Part shown: one piece after another, positions 61,823-64,000 of the stretch
Layout: the number at the start of each line of letters is the position of its first letter
Position numbering within the stretch: the stretch's first letter is position 1
NCBI GenBank assembly: GCA_051005695.1
Contig: JBPCJC010000069.1
Coordinates: 14,026-78,025 of the forward strand
Direction of reading: 5' to 3'
Source of the DNA: JACCTI01 sp051005695
Lineage (GTDB): Bacteria; Verrucomicrobiota; Verrucomicrobiia; Chthoniobacterales; UBA10450
DNA: 64,000 nt
The notes under the pieces: generated by a model
Seen by the model: only the letters and a program-made list of their open reading frames with translations
Databases searched by the model: none
Told to the model about the DNA's origin: nothing
Made by a program: the position numbers and the translations under genes

Positions 61823-64000
61823 CTAGTGCTCGTTAGGCGCGAGAGAATTGACGATTTCGGCGAAGCGCGGATCGCCTCGGAGCGCGTCCCAGTAGGGATG
61901 CAGACGGAGATTTCCGTAGCTCCAATAGCTGGGCACTTTGGTGGCGATCCGCAGTTGTTCGATCGCTTGATCTGTCTCACCGGACCACGAATAGATGATG
62001 GCCAGGTAGCCGACCATCAACGGCGCGGTGATCGCATCCCGGTCGATCGGAACAAGCGCGACCGCGCGCTGACCGTCGCGGATCGCGTCCGCAGTTTCCC
62101 CGAGCGCCGCGTGCTCCATGGCGACGGCACACCATGCTCCGCCATCGTTCGGTTGGGCGGCCGCGAATTTTTCGGACTCCTGCAAGGAACGCGCGAAGGC
62201 TTGGGTCGCATCGCTTTCCCGGCCACGGAGACGCGCGACGACGCCGGTGCACCAGCTCTCGGGAAACGGCACACCCTCCGCGTGGCAGCTGGTTTCGCTC
62301 ATGTAATCGAGCGCGTGCGTCGCGCTCGCAAAATCCCGTTCGCAGAGTGCGAGATAGAGCCAGGGCTCGACAATTTTGCCGCCGTCGGTTGGCTGATCTT
62401 TCAAGATGTCCGCCAGCGTCTGATGCAAAGGCTCCGTCTTCGCGTGCCACTCCAGTTCTACTGCGGCGAGCTGAGAGCGCAGGAGAACGTCCTCCGGTGA
62501 AAGGCGACTGGCCCGCCGCAGAATGGTGGTCATGTCCTGAAAGCGCCGGAGGCTAAAATCGCTCAACGCGATTTGTTGAAGGACGATCGGATTCAATGGA
62601 TCGAGCTCGAGCGCGCGCGCGAAACTGTGCGACGATTCCTCCCAGCGGCCTTCCCGGCGCGCGAGGTAACCGAGGAGGAGCGGCGCGTCCGGGTCGTTCG
62701 GCAAGGCGGTTTGCGCGAGCTCCAATTCCTGGCGCGCGTGCGAGTAGTCTTCCAATCCCCAATAAAAATGCCTGGCCCGGGCGAGATGAGTCTCCCCGGC
62801 GTTCGGCCGCAGATGCACGAGCGCATCGATGGCCGTTTCGGCCGCAGCGAGACGAGTGCGGCTCGGATCAAACCAGTGATAGAGCCGATCCTGAGCGTAC
62901 GCTTCCTGGTAATAGGCGAGGAAAAATTGGCTATCGCGTGCGCTGCATTCGCCGAGGAGAGAGACCGCCCGAAGCAGTTTCTCCTTCGGGCTTTCGCCAA
63001 AGACGGAGTCGTTGATCAATCCGCGCGCGCGCACGTAGTTGTCATAGGCCACGAGATCGCGTGTCGGTCGTTTGGAAATGGCGGCTTTCTCGCTCGGCGA
63101 AAGCTCAAATTTTAGCTGCCCGGCGATGCGCTGGGCGATGTCGCTTTGGATATCGAAGACGTTCGCTTCATTCCGGTCGTAAAACTCTGTCCACACGTCC
63201 GCTTTCGTCGCGACATCGATGAGCGTGGCGTGGACGCGAATGTGGTTGCCGATGCGTTGCACGATGCCGACGAGGACGTGCGAAACGTCCAGGACCTTCC
63301 CGATCTCGCGCAGGTCGCGCACGGCGTCCGCGCGATAGCGCGCGACCGACGTGCGGCTGATCACTTTCAAATCAGCGACGCGCTGGAGGTTGCCGATAAT
63401 TTCGTCCTGCATGCCGTCGACGAAATACTGGTTTCCCTTTTCATCGCTCGAGTTTTCGAAAGGCAGGACGGCGATGCTCGGGCGCGCGCGGTCGCCGCTC
63501 AGGCGCACCCACGTTACCAACGCGAGCAGCACCACGCACAGAACCGCGGCCGAGATGATTTTCCGGCGCGGTGAGCCGGCGAGGTGGCGATACAAAAAGT
63601 TCCGGCCGCGGACGAAACCGCGACGTTGTTGGGCAATCTTTTGCGGAACAGCCGGATTGCCCGAGCCCTCCTTGCAGAGATTGAAGAGGTGAAGCCGGAG
63701 GCCGTGTTTCACTGCGCATTCGCCGAGGTCGTGCAGATGCGGATGCCAATGCTGATACGCCGCGAGGTCTTCAGCGATTCGTTGGGAAAGCAGGATGTGG
63801 CCTGCATCGCCGCAATCGAGCACGCGCTGTGCGATGTTGATCCCGGCGCCCGCAAAGTTGGAGCGTTCGTTCACATCCTTTACTTCCTTGATCGCTCCAC
63901 TATGCGCGCCCATCCGGAGCTGGATCCGCGGATAATCCTTCAACGCTCTGCTGATCTCGACCGCGCATTGCACGGGCGATTCCGGGTTATCGAAAAATAA
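61823..64000 (-). CDS. class III adenylate/guanylate cyclase-domain protein with TPR region, 5' end outside window
   Basis: 726 residues are visible; the N-terminus is beyond 64000. The first ~100 residues are the end of a class III cyclase domain (AVEISRALKDYPRIQLRMGAHSGAI...INIAQRVLDCGDAGHILLSQRIAEDL). A transmembrane helix (ISAAVLCVVLLALVTWV) follows, then a TolB/FlgO-like segment (PSIAVLPFENSSDEKGNQYFVDGMQDEIIGNLQRV) and many TPR-like helices. This is the usual layout of signalling proteins with a cytoplasmic cyclase-like part and a periplasmic TPR part. Whether it makes cyclic nucleotide cannot be judged from this half. Confidence 0.85.
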   Translation of the reverse strand, partial: LFFDNPESPVQCAVEISRALKDYPRIQLRMGAHSGAIKEVKDVNERSNFAGAGINIAQRVLDCGDAGHILLSQRIAEDLAAYQHWHPHLHDLGECAVKHGLRLHLFNLCKEGSGNPAVPQKIAQQRRGFVRGRNFLYRHLAGSPRRKIISAAVLCVVLLALVTWVRLSGDRARPSIAVLPFENSSDEKGNQYFVDGMQDEIIGNLQRVADLKVISRTSVARYRADAVRDLREIGKVLDVSHVLVGIVQRIGNHIRVHATLIDVATKADVWTEFYDRNEANVFDIQSDIAQRIAGQLKFELSPSEKAAISKRPTRDLVAYDNYVRARGLINDSVFGESPKEKLLRAVSLLGECSARDSQFFLAYYQEAYAQDRLYHWFDPSRTRLAAAETAIDALVHLRPNAGETHLARARHFYWGLEDYSHARQELELAQTALPNDPDAPLLLGYLARREGRWEESSHSFARALELDPLNPIVLQQIALSDFSLRRFQDMTTILRRASRLSPEDVLLRSQLAAVELEWHAKTEPLHQTLADILKDQPTDGGKIVEPWLYLALCERDFASATHALDYMSETSCHAEGVPFPESWCTGVVARLRGRESDATQAFARSLQESEKFAAAQPNDGGAWCAVAMEHAALGETADAIRDGQRAVALVPIDRDAITAPLMVGYLAIIYSWSGETDQAIEQLRIATKVPSYWSYGNLRLHPYWDALRGDPRFAEIVNSLAPNEH

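Overview
This 64 kb, GC-rich window reads as chromosomal DNA from a soil-type Verrucomicrobiota, most likely near Chthoniobacterales/Spartobacteria. That placement is an inference from protein resemblance: DUF6600 and YVTN/BNR-type exported proteins, a REP-associated transposase of a kind familiar from that group, the menaquinone futalosine pathway, and ribosomal proteins with long Lys/Ala tails. No rRNA gene is present to confirm it. Coding density is very high, no gap between genes exceeds about 180 bases, and many genes overlap by 1-4 bases.

Layout. (1) 1-495: 5' part of a minus-strand TIGR01777-type epimerase. (2) 496-18487: a merged str-S10-spc-alpha ribosomal protein cluster, rpsL to rpsD, including fusA, secY, adk, map and rpmJ. 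tuf, rpsN, rpmD, infA, rpoA and rplQ are absent from their usual places, and an exported coiled-coil protein sits between rpsS and rplV. (3) 18484-24070: small regulators and accessory genes (receiver protein, DUF2934 protein, 4-TM membrane protein, Anbu proteasome-like peptidase, trpF, orphan secretin, ECF sigma factor). (4) 24232-32167: mqnE-mqnA (menaquinone), recJ-recG (recombination) and a DegQ-like protease. recG carries an in-frame insertion of a RAYT/REP transposase element. (5) 32282-36090: a repeat-rich exported protein, asd, an L,D-transpeptidase and a tiny lipoprotein. (6) 36243-42374: a complete histidine degradation operon hutH-hutU-ftcD-hutI. (7) 42422-47057: tig-clpP-clpX-cinA. 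(8) 47047-54060: cell-wall and housekeeping genes (second L,D-transpeptidase, unknown secreted protein, FKBP, rsfS, nadD, nagZ) and a decayed BNR/YVTN-repeat gene. (9) 54138-64000: zinc-ribbon protein, ychF, P1B-4 metal ATPase, tRNA-Pro, histone-deacetylase-like hydrolase, M3 peptidase, and a cyclase/TPR protein cut by the window end.

Two signals go beyond ordinary annotation. First, the 9-mer TCGTTAGGC (reverse complement GCCTAACGA) occurs 37 times by my hand count, on both strands, in coding and non-coding DNA; about 0.5 would be expected by chance. It behaves like a genome-wide signal such as a DNA uptake sequence, although its role is unknown. Second, the RAYT element inside recG is bounded by perfect 23-bp inverted repeats and is read through in frame, giving a predicted 902-residue RecG-RAYT-RecG protein.

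Many genes, including most ribosomal protein genes, lack a visible Shine-Dalgarno sequence and often have U- or A-rich DNA before the start. Start choices below therefore rest mainly on family alignment and operon overlap.
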